Assembly (NCBI GenBank): GCA_014218235.1
Contig: CM024757.1
Location: forward strand, 149,681,371-149,745,370
Length of the DNA stretch: 64,000 bases
Reading direction: 5' to 3'
Origin: Colocasia esculenta
Taxonomy: Eukaryota; Streptophyta; Magnoliopsida; Alismatales; Araceae
A program made the translations under genes and the position numbers. Position 1 is the stretch's first letter. Each line of letters starts with the position of its first letter. The notes under the pieces are model-generated. The model was not told the origin of the DNA, searched no databases, and saw only the letters and a list, made by a program, of their open reading frames with translations. Positions 1 through 10,113 of this stretch are shown here, in pieces.

Positions 1-1515
1 TTCAGAAAATTTTTAAAATCAAGAAGAGAAAAATTCAATGGAAAGAAAAAATATTCCTTTGGTAAAAGGAATGCTTCTTCTTCAAATTTTAATGCTGGTA
101 GAAATCAGAAAACTGATGAAGGTATTATTTGCTATAGGTGCAACAAGGCAGGACACATGAAGGGTGAGTGTCCTGAGATCAAAAGGGACAAATACAAGAA
201 GAACAACAAATTGAAGTAGCCAAAAGCCATGATAGCAACTTGGTCAAATGAAGACCAAAGTGATGATGAAGAAGAGAACTCCTCAAGTTCTGTAAATGAG
301 GAGTTATGCTTTATGTCAAACAGCAGTGATGGAAAGGTAAGTCCTTTTTTTGAACAATATACTGTTGAAGATTGGTAAGATGCATATGCTGAGTTCGTTG
401 AAAAATATTCTAAAATAAGAAAAGAAAATAAGCATCTAAAAAAGAAAATTGAAAATTTCATGCATGATACTTCCTTAAATAGAAGAATTTCTGAACTGAA
501 AATGAAATATCTGAACTTAATGAAGAAAAGGAAGACCTTCTGAATGAAATTGATAAATTTAAAATTGCATCTCAAAAGGCCAACAATGATTTTGATAAGC
601 TTTCTGAAAGAACAGAATTGCAACAAAAAGAAAAGCAACAAGCTGTTGATGAAATTCAGAAACTTAAGAAGTTGTTGGGTGAAAAGGAACAAGTGATAAA
701 ATACTTCACAAATGGAAAAGAAAATCTTGATGCATTGTTAGGACTTAGAATGAATGCTAAAAAACATGGACTAGGTTTCACCACAGAAAAATCATTGAAG
801 AATAAATCTGGTGAAAAGAAAGAAAAACCGTCAAAAATTCCTTTGATAAAATTTTTCAAAAGTACTAGTCCAGAAAACAAAAATAAACAAGTGTCAAAGA
901 AAACATCTGAAATAATCAAAAATCAAAGTGAAAATAATGTTCCAATCAAAAGAAACAAAATAGGTCGACACACATTGATGTTAAGTCGACACCAGATAAC
1001 CACAAGTTCAAAACTATAGCTGCTGAGTCGACACTACCTCAACACAGGTCGACCTACCCATTCTAAACAACAAAAAGATGTTTCACAAAAATTTAAATAA
1101 AAATATGAAAAATCATAAAAACATAAAGTTAAACTTTCATGATGATTATTGGAGATCTAAGACATCATATCAATCTAATTGGATTAATTCTTGGAATCAA
1201 TGGTATCATAATCCTCATTGGTACCATTCACAATCTTTTTATCCAAAATTTCCAAGATATCAACAGAATCCTTGGTTTGAATTTCCATACATGAACAATC
1301 TTGCCAAAATGCATAATTTCCATGCTTATGAAAGGAAGAATACTGGTGTTTTCATTCCAAATCAGAATGTTAAAATGCCAAAAAGGGAAATCATTGCTGA
1401 AACAAAACAAAAACAAAAAACAAATCAAATATGGATCAGAAAAGATTTATTGTTTTTGCTCAAACAAATTGATGGTCCCAACAATGTTTGGGTACCAAAA
1501 TTTTTTCTTCTCTGA
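1..1515 (+). pseudogene. gag: CopA gag C-terminal part with CCHC zinc knuckle and linker
   Basis: Gag packages element RNA into particles. The knuckle is visible with Cys at 130-132 and 139-141, His at 154-156 and Cys at 169-171 (C-X2-C-X4-H-X4-C). A stop TAG at 217-219 follows, in a context where CopC keeps the frame open, so it is probably a mutated CAG. Downstream is a Lys/Glu-rich, coiled-coil-like tract (about 380-940), then a His/Trp/Asn-rich tract (1078-1515). These correspond to the gag linker of CopC (37973-39510). Four GTCGAC hexamers lie at 962-1055. The N-terminal UBN2-like domain is outside the window. Confidence 0.8.
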
Positions 1516-1539
1516 TCTGATTTATGCAGGAAGGTCGTG

Positions 1540-3229
1540 CACCTAGCTCCAATGTGTGGTTTCTTGATAGTGGGTGTTTACGACACATGACAGGAGACAA
1601 AACAAAATTTCCATTTCTGATTGAAAAGGAAGGAGGATCTGTCACATTGGATCTGGAAAGGTTAGTAAATCCTCCTCAAACTCAATTGAAAATGTTCTAT
1701 TAGTTGATGGTTTAGACTACAATCTTTTGAGTATAAGCCAATTGTGTGACAAAGGTCACAAGGTTGTTTTTGAATATGATTTCTGCAAAATAATTGATTC
1801 TTCAACTGAAAAAATAAAATTCTTTGGTATGAAAAGAAGGAGGATCTGTCACATTTGGAGGTAAAAATAAAGGGAAAATCATTGGATCTGGAAAGGTTGG
1901 TAAATCCTCCTCAAACTCAATTGAAAATGTTATGTTAGTTGATGGTTTAGACTACAATCTTTTGAGTACAAGCCAATTGTGTGACAAAGGTCACAAGGTT
2001 GTTTTTGAATCTTATTTCTGCAAAATAATTGATTCTTCAACTGAAAAAATAAAATTCTTTGGTAAAAGAGAAAACAATGTCGACATGATCAATCTTGATA
2101 AAAACTTTGCTGGAAACATTTGTTTGCTAGCAAATAAAAATGAAATTGCATGGACATGGCACAAAAGACTTGGTCATGCAAGTTTCAACACAATAAATAA
2201 ACTCTTAAGGCTAAATCTGGTTAAAGGACTTCCTGAATCTTTTCCAAATGTTGAAAATCAACTTTGTGGGATATGTGCTCAAGGAAAACAAACCAGAAAA
2301 TCTTTTAAAATTTTCAATGATGTACTCACTTCTAAGCCACTAGAATTACTTCATATGGACCTTTTTGGGCCAACAAGAATTCTTAGTCTTAGTGGTAAAA
2401 GATATGGATTTGTCATCATTGATGATTTTACTAGATACACTTGGGTCATATTTCTATCCGACAAAAGTGATACTTGTTTAGAATTCAAGAATTTCTACAC
2501 CACTTCCTTAATGGTTTTTTCATATAAAATCAAATCCAATTTGACTGATCATGGGGGAGAATTTGAGAACAAAGCTTTTTCTGATTTATGTGCTGAACTG
2601 AACATTTTACACAGATTCTCTTCTTCAAGAACTCCAGAACAAAATAGAGTTATGGAAAGGAAGAATAGAACTCTGGTGGAAATGGCTAGATCTATGCTCT
2701 TGGAAAGTAAATTGCTCAAATCCTTTTGGGCTGAAGCTGTGAACACAGCAAATCACATCTTGAACAGAGCATTGGTCAGACCAAAAATCAGAAAAACCCT
2801 CTATGAACTTTTGAAAACAAAAAGCCAACTATGTCTTATTTTAAAATCTTTGGTTGCAAGTGTTTTGTACATAGCAACAATCAAGAAAATCTTGATAAAT
2901 TTGATGTCAAAAGCCATGAAGCCATTTTTCTTGGCTATTCAGAAATTTCTAGAGCTTATAGAGTTTACATTTTCAAGAATAAAACTGTGGAAGAATCTCC
3001 ACATGTAGTTTTTTATGAAAACTCATATCAAACTGATGACTCTACATCTTGCAGGGTTGCTCAAAATAATGAAGAGGATGACTTCGTTGTCGAATCTTCA
3101 CCAATTGTTGAAGAGGATGAAGATCCATTTGAAAATCTGGACAATCAATCACCTACCACAAGTGGTTCAGGTAATATTGTTCCAGAACTGAATGCACCCC
3201 AAGAGGTAATTCCTAAAATAGATTTTTAA
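1540..3229 (+). pseudogene. pol: CopA protease and integrase region of pol
   Basis: The aspartic protease motif D-S-G is encoded at 1566-1574. The integrase zinc-binding motif has His at 2160-2162 and 2175-2177 and Cys at 2265-2267 and 2274-2276. The catalytic triad is Asp 2358-2360, Asp 2547-2549 and Glu 2655-2657, so the second Asp and the Glu are separated by 35 residues, as in retroelement integrases. The longest open stretch is 1932-3008, and a frameshift near 2830-3000 moves the C-terminal part to 2831-3229. A segmental duplication (1631-2064) splits the protease/pre-integrase junction. The catalytic residues survive although the gene is broken. Confidence 0.9.
1631..2064 (+). repeat. 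Tandem duplication inside CopA pol
   Basis: The segment beginning AGGAGGATCTGTC at 1631 recurs at 1838 and both copies run to the same point (TTCTTTGGTA, near 1830 and 2064). The period is about 207 bp. The first copy lacks about 28 bp present in the second. The duplication repeats the end of the protease and the start of the pre-integrase region, so it disrupts the polyprotein. Confidence 0.9.
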
Positions 3230-3390
3230 GAGATCATCCAATTGAGAATGTAGTTGGTAATGTGCATGATAGAGTTAGAACTAGATCATCTTTTCTGAAT
3301 GCAATAAATGAAGACCCACTAGCACTAATTTCCTAAATTGAACCCAAGTCAATTGATGAAGCTCTAACTAATGAGGATTGGATCAATGCA

Positions 3391-4850
3391 ATGCATGATG
3401 AACTTCATCAATTTGTCAGAAATCATGTGTGGGAATTAGTACCTAGACGTAGTGACCAATCTGTTATTGGTACTAGATGGGTGTTCATAAATAAATTGAA
3501 TGAAAATGGACAGGTTGTTAGGAATAAAGCTAGACTAGTTGTCAAGGGGTACAATCAGGAGTTTGGAATTGATTTTGAAGAATCATATGCCCCTGCAGCT
3601 AGACTAGAAGCTGTGAGAATATTTCTTGCTTTTGCATCATCCCTGAAATTTAAAGTTTATCAAACGGATGTGAAGAGTGCTTTCTTGAATGAATACATCA
3701 AAGAAAATGTTTTTGTAGAACAACCTCCCAGATTTGAAAAAAAAAATATCCTGATCATGTTTTCAAACTCAATAAGGCTCTTTATGGTCTTAAGCAAGCT
3801 CCAAGAGCTTGGTATGACCGTTTGAACTCATTTTTATTGAATAAAGGTTACACAAGAGGTAATGTAGACCAAACCTTATTTACAAGAATTGTCAATAATC
3901 AAATCATTGCCATCCAAATCTATGTTGATGACATAATTTTTAGATCTTCAAATAAAGAACTGTGTACTGAATTTGCTGATCACATGAAAATTGAATTTGA
4001 AATGAGTTTGATGGGGGACTTACTATTCTTTTTAGGATTGTAAGTACATCAAACCAGTGAAAGGATTTTTATAAGTCAAACAATATATGTGAAAGAACTT
4101 CTGAAAAGGTTTGACTTTTAGCACCTCAAGCATTCAAGCACACCAATGGCAATAAATGTAAGATTACAGGAAGATTCATTTGGTAAGTCAGTAGATCCAA
4201 AGACTTACAGAGGTATGATTGGTTCTCTACTTTACCTCACCACCTCTAGACCAGATATTCAGTATAGTGTGTGTATGTGTGCTAGATTTCAAGCCAATCC
4301 TAAAGAAAGTCGCATGTTATCTGTCAAAAGGATTTTTAAATATCTTGTTTCAACATGTGAACTTGGAATTTGGTATCCTGCTGGTTGCAAGTTAGATTTA
4401 ACTGCTTACTGTGATGCTGATTATGCTGGTTGTAAGCTTGAAAGAAAAAGTACTAGTAGCTTGTGTTTATATCTAGGTGGATGCTTAATTTCTTGGGCTT
4501 CCAAAAAGCAACATTAAGTAGCTCTATCCACTGCAGAGGCTAAATATGTTGCGGCTGGTTGTTGTGGCACTCAAGTTCTTTGGGTGAAACATCAGCTCCT
4601 AGACTATAATCATAAATTGGGTTGTATTCCTATTTTGTGTGATAACACTAGTGCTATTAATTTGTCTAAAAACCCAATTCAACATTCACGAAGAAAGCAT
4701 ATTGAAATAAGGCACCATTTTCTAAGGGATGAGGTCGCTAAGAAATCTTTTGAACTTCACTTCATTGAAACTGAATAACAAATTGCAGATATTTTCACTA
4801 AGCCTCTTCCAGAAAAAAAAATTCTCATCTTTAAGAAGAGAGCTTGGTTT
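3391..4850 (+). pseudogene. pol: CopA reverse transcriptase and RNase H region of pol
   Basis: RT copies the element RNA into DNA. The stretch at 3391-3825 carries the copia RT start (motifs around GTRWVF and KARLVVKGYNQEFGIDFEES). After a frameshift at about 3740-3825, 3822-4043 carries the catalytic YVDD box at 3921-3932, intact. A stop at 4041-4043 and further breaks precede 4146-4517 (RNase H start, SRPDIQYSVCMCARFQ) and 4584-4778 (HIEIRHHFLRDEV, the usual end of copia RNase H). A stop (TAA) replaces a residue at about 4776. The catalytic motifs are preserved but the frame is broken at least four times. Confidence 0.92.
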
Positions 4851-4902
4851 GTGCAAATTTCAACATTCTTGATATCTTCTATCTCTTTTTGCAAATAAAA
4901 GT

Positions 4903-5045
4903 CTTCCTGTTCTTGCAAATAAATTCTTCACTCTCACATTGCATTGGCATTCTTGATATATCAAATGGTGATTTGAAGAAAGACAAGTCAGGCTTGTCTG
5001 GACACTTTCACTATGCGTGAGTATATGTCTCCGCCAAGTATCAAG
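4903..5045 (+). other. Conserved non-coding block after CopA pol
   Basis: This block recurs after pol of CopC (45310-45447). The last stretch, from TCAGGCTTGTCTGGAC to CCGCCAAGTATCAAG, differs at only one position by eye. Over the whole block I see roughly ten differences, against clearly more in the RNase H DNA just upstream. It carries no shared ORF. It contains a splice-donor-like GTGAGT in the context ATGCGTGAGTAT. Its function is unknown; it may be an RNA signal for expression of ORF3, which follows in CopC. Confidence 0.7.
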
Positions 5046-6319
5046 AGCCTTATATGCAATTTTTGAGGGGTAGTCTTTGTCTTTCAATAAAATATTCTTG
5101 TTCATTCTATTTTCACTTCATTCCATTCCTATTTCTTCAATAATCCTCATGTTCACCTTATGAGGGGGAGATACATGAAAGGGAGAGTCATTGTCACATT
5201 CCTTGACCTTACTTAGTCTATCTTGAACCCCAAACTCATCACAATTTTTGAGTCATTGTGCTATTTTTTATGAGAGAATTAAGACATTGAAACTAAATTC
5301 ATTATGCATTTAGTTTAATTTCAATGATTCATTATCATTTCAAGGTTAAGCAATCTTAATATTGAATGTGTTTAAAATGACTTGCAAAACACTTGTAGGC
5401 ACATGAGTGGCTTTACTATTTAACATGTGCATGTTTAAGCTTCATTTTTACCACATCTTAAGAATAATTTTTCTAAATTCGTAGTCATGACTTGTCTAGT
5501 CAAAGCAAACATATTCCTGCAAAACATCAAAATAAAATGATCAACAATCTGGAAAGATACAAATAGAGCAATACAAATTCTTGAACCACTGAGTAACCGG
5601 GCCATTTCACCTAAAAAGTGATTTGTTTCGCATCAAAAAGTAGAAATCAAAATTTTCAACTCTGTATAAGATAATGAAAGTGAAACCACTGAGTAATCAG
5701 GAGGTCTTGCATCTGATCAATGTGATCTCTTGCACTGAAAAGTGAGATTTAACTAATTTATTCTTGTATTCTTTCCCAATTTAAAAAAAATGAAAGAAAA
5801 TCAAATTGACAGGATGGAAAAGCTTAAGACCTTAATAAAGTTCATGTATACTGAGTTTAGACCTATTATTCTACATTGTGTTAAAATTAAAGCTCCTAAC
5901 ATCCTTGTTAAATACTTCGGCTCACTCATATAGGTCACTTTACTTCACGTTTGCATCATTATTTTAACTACATTCAGATCGTTATATCTTGCAATACCTT
6001 GTGTTGAGTGTGTCTTTGTGATTAAACTTTGTTGCACAATACCAAACACACAATAACTTCTCTTATATGTCAATATCACTTTGCCTCATTTATTTTGATC
6101 ATTTCATTCATTTCCTACATTTCATTTCTTGATCTCCTACAATTTTTGTTTCTCTATCTTATCTATTTTTTGATGCTGTCAAAAATGGGGAGAAAGTTCT
6201 TTAAAGGGGAGAGTTTCTTATGGGAGAAAGTTGTTCAAAGGGTGAATATGGTCAAGGGGAAATATTGCAGTCAAGGGAGTCACGCTATTGGGAGATTGTG
6301 CATATATTTTGTCATCATC
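5046..6319 (+). other. AT-rich non-coding tract between CopA pol and 3' LTR
   Basis: I see no gene here. The start still aligns with CopC (TTATATGCAATTTTTGAGG here, CTTTATGCAATTGTTGAGG near 53993), but no ORF3 is present. A motif of the form CCACTGAGTAA occurs twice, near 5587 and 5687. Purine-rich GGGGGAG tracts occur at about 5163-5171, 6187-6212 and 6325-6333; the last is the polypurine tract. Confidence 0.6.
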
Positions 6320-6333
6320 AAAAAGGGGGAGAG
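6320..6333 (+). promoter_or_regulatory. CopA polypurine tract
   Basis: A run of A and G (AAAAAGGGGGAGAG) directly precedes the 3' LTR start TGTTGGGTTC. This is the expected position and composition of the plus-strand primer for reverse transcription. CopC has a near-identical tract before its 3' LTR. Confidence 0.9.
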
Positions 6334-6565
6334 TGTTGGGTTCAGTGTCTTTTGGAATTTCCTAAAGTTGTATTTTAATGATGACCAATGAACATCACTC
6401 ATACCTTGATTTTGATGATGACTTATTGAACATGTTATACATTTTATACATATCACAACAATGCTAAAACAACATGTTTTTGATGTTTAAAATCTCAATT
6501 TTAATGATAATATCTTGTATTAATGGTTTACACTTTATATTTTCAGGTTTACACAAATTTCTCAT

Positions 6566-6795
6566 AGTGGTGTCGACACAGTCCACCTGTGTGTCGACAC
6601 TAGTTTACTGTCGTAGAAGCCTGTTCTGAAGCAGTAGCTAGTAGTGTAGAAACAGTCTGCCTGTGTGTCGACATAGTCTGCATGTGGTGTCGACACAGTG
6701 CACCTGTGTGTCGACACTAGTTCACTGTCCTAGAAGCCTGTTCTGCAGCAGTAGCTAGTGGTGTTGACACAGTCTGCCTGTGTGTCGACACACTT
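6566..6795 (+). repeat. 117-bp tandem repeats with GTCGAC cores in CopA U3
   Basis: The segment beginning CACCTGTGTGTCGACACTAG at 6584 recurs at 6701, a period of 117 bp. The tract has six exact GTCGAC hexamers, mostly as GTGTCGACAC, plus decayed variants such as GTGTTGACAC. It lies about 120-350 bp upstream of the TATA box, the usual place for U3 enhancer repeats. Confidence 0.85.
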
Positions 6796-6909
6796 CGACT
6801 AAAGCTCAAAATGGGAATTTTTCTAGACACGTGGCTGCTTAGGAATCAAGGGATTTGACCTATATTTCCATGACCATGCACCCTAAGGCACCTTAGGGAC
6901 ATATGGGGC

Positions 6910-6917
6910 TATAAATA
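6910..6917 (+). promoter_or_regulatory. TATA box of CopA LTR
   Basis: TATAAATA within GGGGCTATAAATACCC, about 577 bp into the LTR. It is the best TATA match in this LTR and separates a repeat-rich U3 from a long R/U5. Confidence 0.75.
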
Positions 6918-7409
6918 CCCATGATCCTTGTACCCCAAAGGCAACCAAGCCCATACAACTCCCAGAAAAGCTTTTGGCGGCAAAAGGGGCTCTTCCAGGT
7001 CTTGCTCCATCTCCAGAAGCTACAGGCCATCCTTTCAAGAGGAAGGACGTGGGATTCAAGGCCAATCTCTGGAGAGAAGTTTGATGTGCTGAGGAAGGAA
7101 GCAGATCCAACTGAAGAGCAGTAGCAGAAGAAGAGTTTCTGGCAATTCAGATGCCAGTGGAGCAGAGCATCGCAAATTGAAGGGGATCTTCATCGAATTC
7201 TTTCAAGTTTCTTTAATTCGAGCTTCTGCAAGACCTCTTCACCAAGGAAAATCCAATCTACGTTTATTTTACTCATTTCTTGGAGTGTTCTTCACACTTT
7301 CGTCTGTGAGATCTGTGCATGAAGTTTTGTGCAGATTTCTATGTACGATTGAGTCTGCGAATCAGAACATTGTTAGAGGATCTGATTTTTTTTGTCTTTG
7401 ATCTAGCTC

Positions 7410-7600
7410 TAGTTTGTGAGCCGTCGAGCTCTTGTTTATGAGTCGTCACACTCACTGTGTGGTTTGAGCCGTCGTGCTCACTTTGGAGTCGTCGTGCTTC
7501 TGTTGTGGTTTGAGTTGTTGTGCTCTAGGTTGTGTGTTTGAGCCGTCGAGCTCAAGGATGTTTGGAGTCGTCGTGCTCCGGTGTGAGTTGTACTCTTTTG
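7410..7600 (+). repeat. Array of short palindrome-like units in CopA R/U5
   Basis: About eight degenerate copies of a 14-bp unit of the form GAGCCGTCGTGCTC, with GAGC and GCTC as arms, spaced about 20-40 bp apart. Examples include GAGCCGTCGAGCTC (two copies) and GAGTCGTCGTGCTCC. Downstream of the TATA box, they would be in the transcribed leader. CopC has a different short unit in the equivalent place. Confidence 0.7.
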
Positions 7601-7914
7601 AGTAGTGGAGCCTCACTATAGGGTGGATGTAGGAATCACTGGTGTGATTTTCGAACCACCTAAAAATCCTTTGTGCAATGGTTTGATCTTCTTGTATGCG
7701 CTAGATGCTTGCATAGGATTTCACTCTCACACTAAGTGTTTAATTGCTTCACACATAATCTACACACACCCACGCTTCAGATCAGTAAATTGTTTGTTTG
7801 AATTGATCTCTGATTCGAAGTAATTTTGAATTGCTTAAGCTTCCGCAGTAATTGGTGTCAGATCTATTCAACCCCCCCTTCTAGATCTGATCCATCCACC
7901 TATTCGATCCTACA

Positions 7915-8346
7915 TTAAGACGTTAATTATTTTTAGCATGCTTGTTCTCATGAGATATTAAGTCCTACTGGACGTTATTCGCTCATCCTACGTATTTATT
8001 TCATGTGTTCAGGTGAGTCGGATGGTGACGACACTCACGAGGATGGGACTGATGAGGATGTTGCTCAGGAGTGACCCGATCAGCTCCTTGGCATAGTAGT
8101 TAGTGAGTATAGTTATGAGTTATGAGTCAGTTAGTCATGATGAATTAGTTTATATTTCAATAAAATACTCTGGGCCCTAGTTATGGCTCTGATGGATTGA
8201 TGTAATAGCTAGTTGATGGATTATTAATGGAATTGGAGTTTATTTGATATTATTCCAATTGTGTAATGGTTTGTCATTTATTTCTCACTCTGTACTATTT
8301 AATAACTATAATATCGCTCTGATATTCCACGTCGAGACGTTATAGT
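7915..8346 (+). mobile_element. LtrH: 3' end of an older LTR
   Basis: This stretch has no ORF. It resembles the last part of LtrG: CCTACTGGACGTTATTCGCTCA near 7966 parallels CCTACTGAGCTAGTTCGCTCA near 22051, and both later have GGGCCCT. It ends CGAGACGTTATA, probably a mutated CGTTACA terminus like LtrK and LtrL. CopA interrupts it on the left and it interrupts the GypA 5' LTR on the right. It is probably a solo LTR whose 5' part lies upstream of the window. Confidence 0.6.
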
Positions 8347-8737
8347 TTCCCTACTGAGCCAGTGACTTGTGAGGCTCACCCCTACTCCTTTAGGTGAGGG
8401 AGAGCAGGAGGCTTCTCATCCTTCATCTAGTTCCGAGCCGCACCGTAGCAGAGCATGGTCTGCACCTCCATCAATGTAATTTTCTTTCTTTGCGCACCTC
8501 GGAGTATGCCCCAGGTTGCTGTTGTAGTTGTGTCTGGCTATAGTTGAGAAATGGCTTTGTAAATTCCTTGTAAATTTTTGTGAGATGACAATCTTATAGT
8601 ATATTTCAGTAGTTTCCTTTATATTTCTATGGACTTGTGGATGGTATCCCTTGTGAGGCTTCAGCTCGTTCGCGGGAGGCGGAGTCAGATCAGACACGTT
8701 ATTAGGTTAACAGGTCTGGACGATGAGGATCGCTACA
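8347..8737 (+). repeat. GypA 5' LTR, 3'-terminal part
   Basis: Aligns with the end of the GypA 3' LTR (about 18454-18844) with roughly 30 differences over 390 bp by eye. It ends GATCGCTACA, followed by GT and the primer site. The rest of this LTR should lie upstream of LtrH, outside the window. The antisense strand is open for 93 codons in both LTRs, but the differences are mostly amino-acid changing, so it is not taken as a gene. Confidence 0.88.
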
Positions 8738-8739
8738 GT

Positions 8740-8751
8740 TGCTATCAGAGC
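8740..8751 (+). promoter_or_regulatory. GypA primer binding site (initiator tRNA-Met)
   Basis: TGCTATCAGAGC, two bases after the LTR end, matches the tRNA-Met primer site TGGTATCAGAGC with one change. GypB and GypM carry the exact sequence in the same position on the minus strand. Confidence 0.88.
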
Positions 8752-8890
8752 AAGGTTCATGTGGATATAAAGGAATCGAAAATCTGCATAGCCTATTCTC
8801 TACTTTGGCCCAATGCTGGTAGTTGACCCTAGTTTTTGTATTGATTAGTTGTATATGTGTGGTTGGAATATTGATTGTACAGGATCAGAA

Positions 8891-10113
8891 ATGGCAGACA
8901 GAAGAGATTGGGGAGGTAGTGGAGATGAGTCGGGAGACGAGTCTACGCAGCGGATGATAGAGAGAATATGGGAAAGCCTCACAGATATTCGGACAAGGTT
9001 GGACCAGTAGGCACCGGTACAGCCATCAGCTGTGGTACCACCAGTTGTAGAGGGGGCAGTGCCAGTAGCACCAGTTCCACCACCAATAGTTGGGGTACCA
9101 CCCTTTGTACCCATACCCTCAGCAGCACCGGCACGGCCAGTTAGTGTAGAGGAGCCTATGGCACTTATGGAGAGGTTTTTGACGTTGCAGCCCCCTACGT
9201 TTCAGGAGGCCCCAACCCCGACACAGCGGAGCACTAGGTGCATGAGATAGAGAGAGTGTTTGTGACGATGAGGTATTCGCAGACAGATAGGGTGATTCTT
9301 GCCACCTATCAATTGTGAGGCTTTGCACAGAAGTGGTGGAGATTGAAGATGCAGATAGTGTTTGCAAGGAGGCCAGAGGATACTATTACTTGGCATGAGT
9401 TTTTGACGGTCTTCAACGACACTTTCATTCCAATCCAGATACAGCAGGCGAAGAGGGAGCAGTTCCAGACTTTACAGCAGGGTAATTTTTCGAAATTAGA
9501 ATATCAGATGAGGTTTATGGCATTGAGTAGATATGCTTCATATGTGGTGACTGATAACACTATGATGGTGGAGTATTTTATCAGAGGTTTACGAGCAGAG
9601 TTGCACGATACAGTGATTTCCCTCATGTGCAGGACGATGGAGGAGGCAGCGCAGAGAGTAGCAATATTAGAGAGGACTGTTCGGGCCAGACAGGGACAGT
9701 CATAGGTAGGTGGTTTAGGTAGTTTTCAGCTTCCCCAACAGTCTACCGGCATCAGCAAGGGTAAGGCACCCTCAGGAACTTCATCATCGTCTGGATTTAC
9801 GAAGTGGGGTAATAAATTAAAAAAGATTTTTAGAGGAGGAAGTCGAGGTGAAGGCAGACAGTAGGGCTTCCAGCAGGGTTTTCAGCAGGGCCAAGGTTGC
9901 AGGCCAGCTCCGGAGGAGTCACAGCAGAGCACAGTAGGGCAGCCCGCAACTTTTCCAGGTTTCAGGTGTTACACTTGTGGTCAGCCAGGGCACTTAGCCA
10001 GAAATTGTCTGTAGTCTCAGGGTTTCGGCTACAGCAGAAGGACTTAGCAGCAGCAGCAGTAGCCAGCAGAGCGAGGCAAAGGTGCACCCTACCAGAGAGG
10101 AGGACGTGGTCAA
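8891..10113 (+). pseudogene. gag: GypA gag
   Basis: Capsid/nucleocapsid protein. The ATG at 8891 begins MADRRDWGG, the same start as GypB and GypM. A Pro/Val-rich tract follows, then a retrotransposon gag domain with KWWRLKM at about 9330 and LEYQMRFMALSRYA at about 9500, and a CCHC knuckle (Cys 9967-9969, Cys 9976-9978, His 9991-9993, Cys 10006-10008). Stops include TAG at 9008-9010, 10012-10014, 10045-10047 and 10060-10062; the last two lie in a CAG run. The reading frame changes near 9230. Confidence 0.88.

Larger units (their letters stand above)
1..7914 (+). mobile_element. CopA: SIRE-like Ty1/copia retrotransposon, 3' part
   Basis: The window opens inside gag of a copia element. Visible order is gag zinc knuckle, linker, protease, integrase, RT, RNase H, a non-coding tract, polypurine tract and complete 3' LTR. 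Integrase ahead of RT identifies copia, and the long gag linker and bulky LTR suggest the SIRE/Maximus group. The 5' LTR lies upstream of the window. The element is inactive: several frameshifts, in-frame stops and an internal duplication. Unlike CopC it has no ORF3 after pol. It entered an older LTR, LtrH, whose 3' end follows directly. Confidence 0.9.
6334..7914 (+). repeat. CopA 3' LTR
   Basis: The LTR starts TGTTGGG after the polypurine tract and ends GATCCTACA, 1581 bp. U3 contains 117-bp tandem repeats rich in GTCGAC (6566-6795) and a clear TATA box at 6910-6917, so transcription should begin near 6940. The R/U5 part holds an array of short hairpin-like GAGCCGTCGTGCTC units (7410-7600). 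Close to the end is the tract TTCAACCCCCCCTTCTAGA, shared in form with CopC, CopD and CopE. The next 5 bp (TTAAG, 7915-7919) should be the target site duplication; its partner is upstream of the window. Confidence 0.9.

Noticed and set aside
132..692. A 186-codon frame on the minus strand
   Set aside because: Antisense of the CopA gag linker, rich in Phe and Leu because the sense strand is rich in A and G. It is a shadow frame.
8416..8697. A 93-codon antisense frame at the LTR end, open in both GypA LTRs (also 18523-18804)
   Set aside because: Differences are mostly amino-acid changing and the GypB copy is broken. It is best explained by shared LTR sequence.
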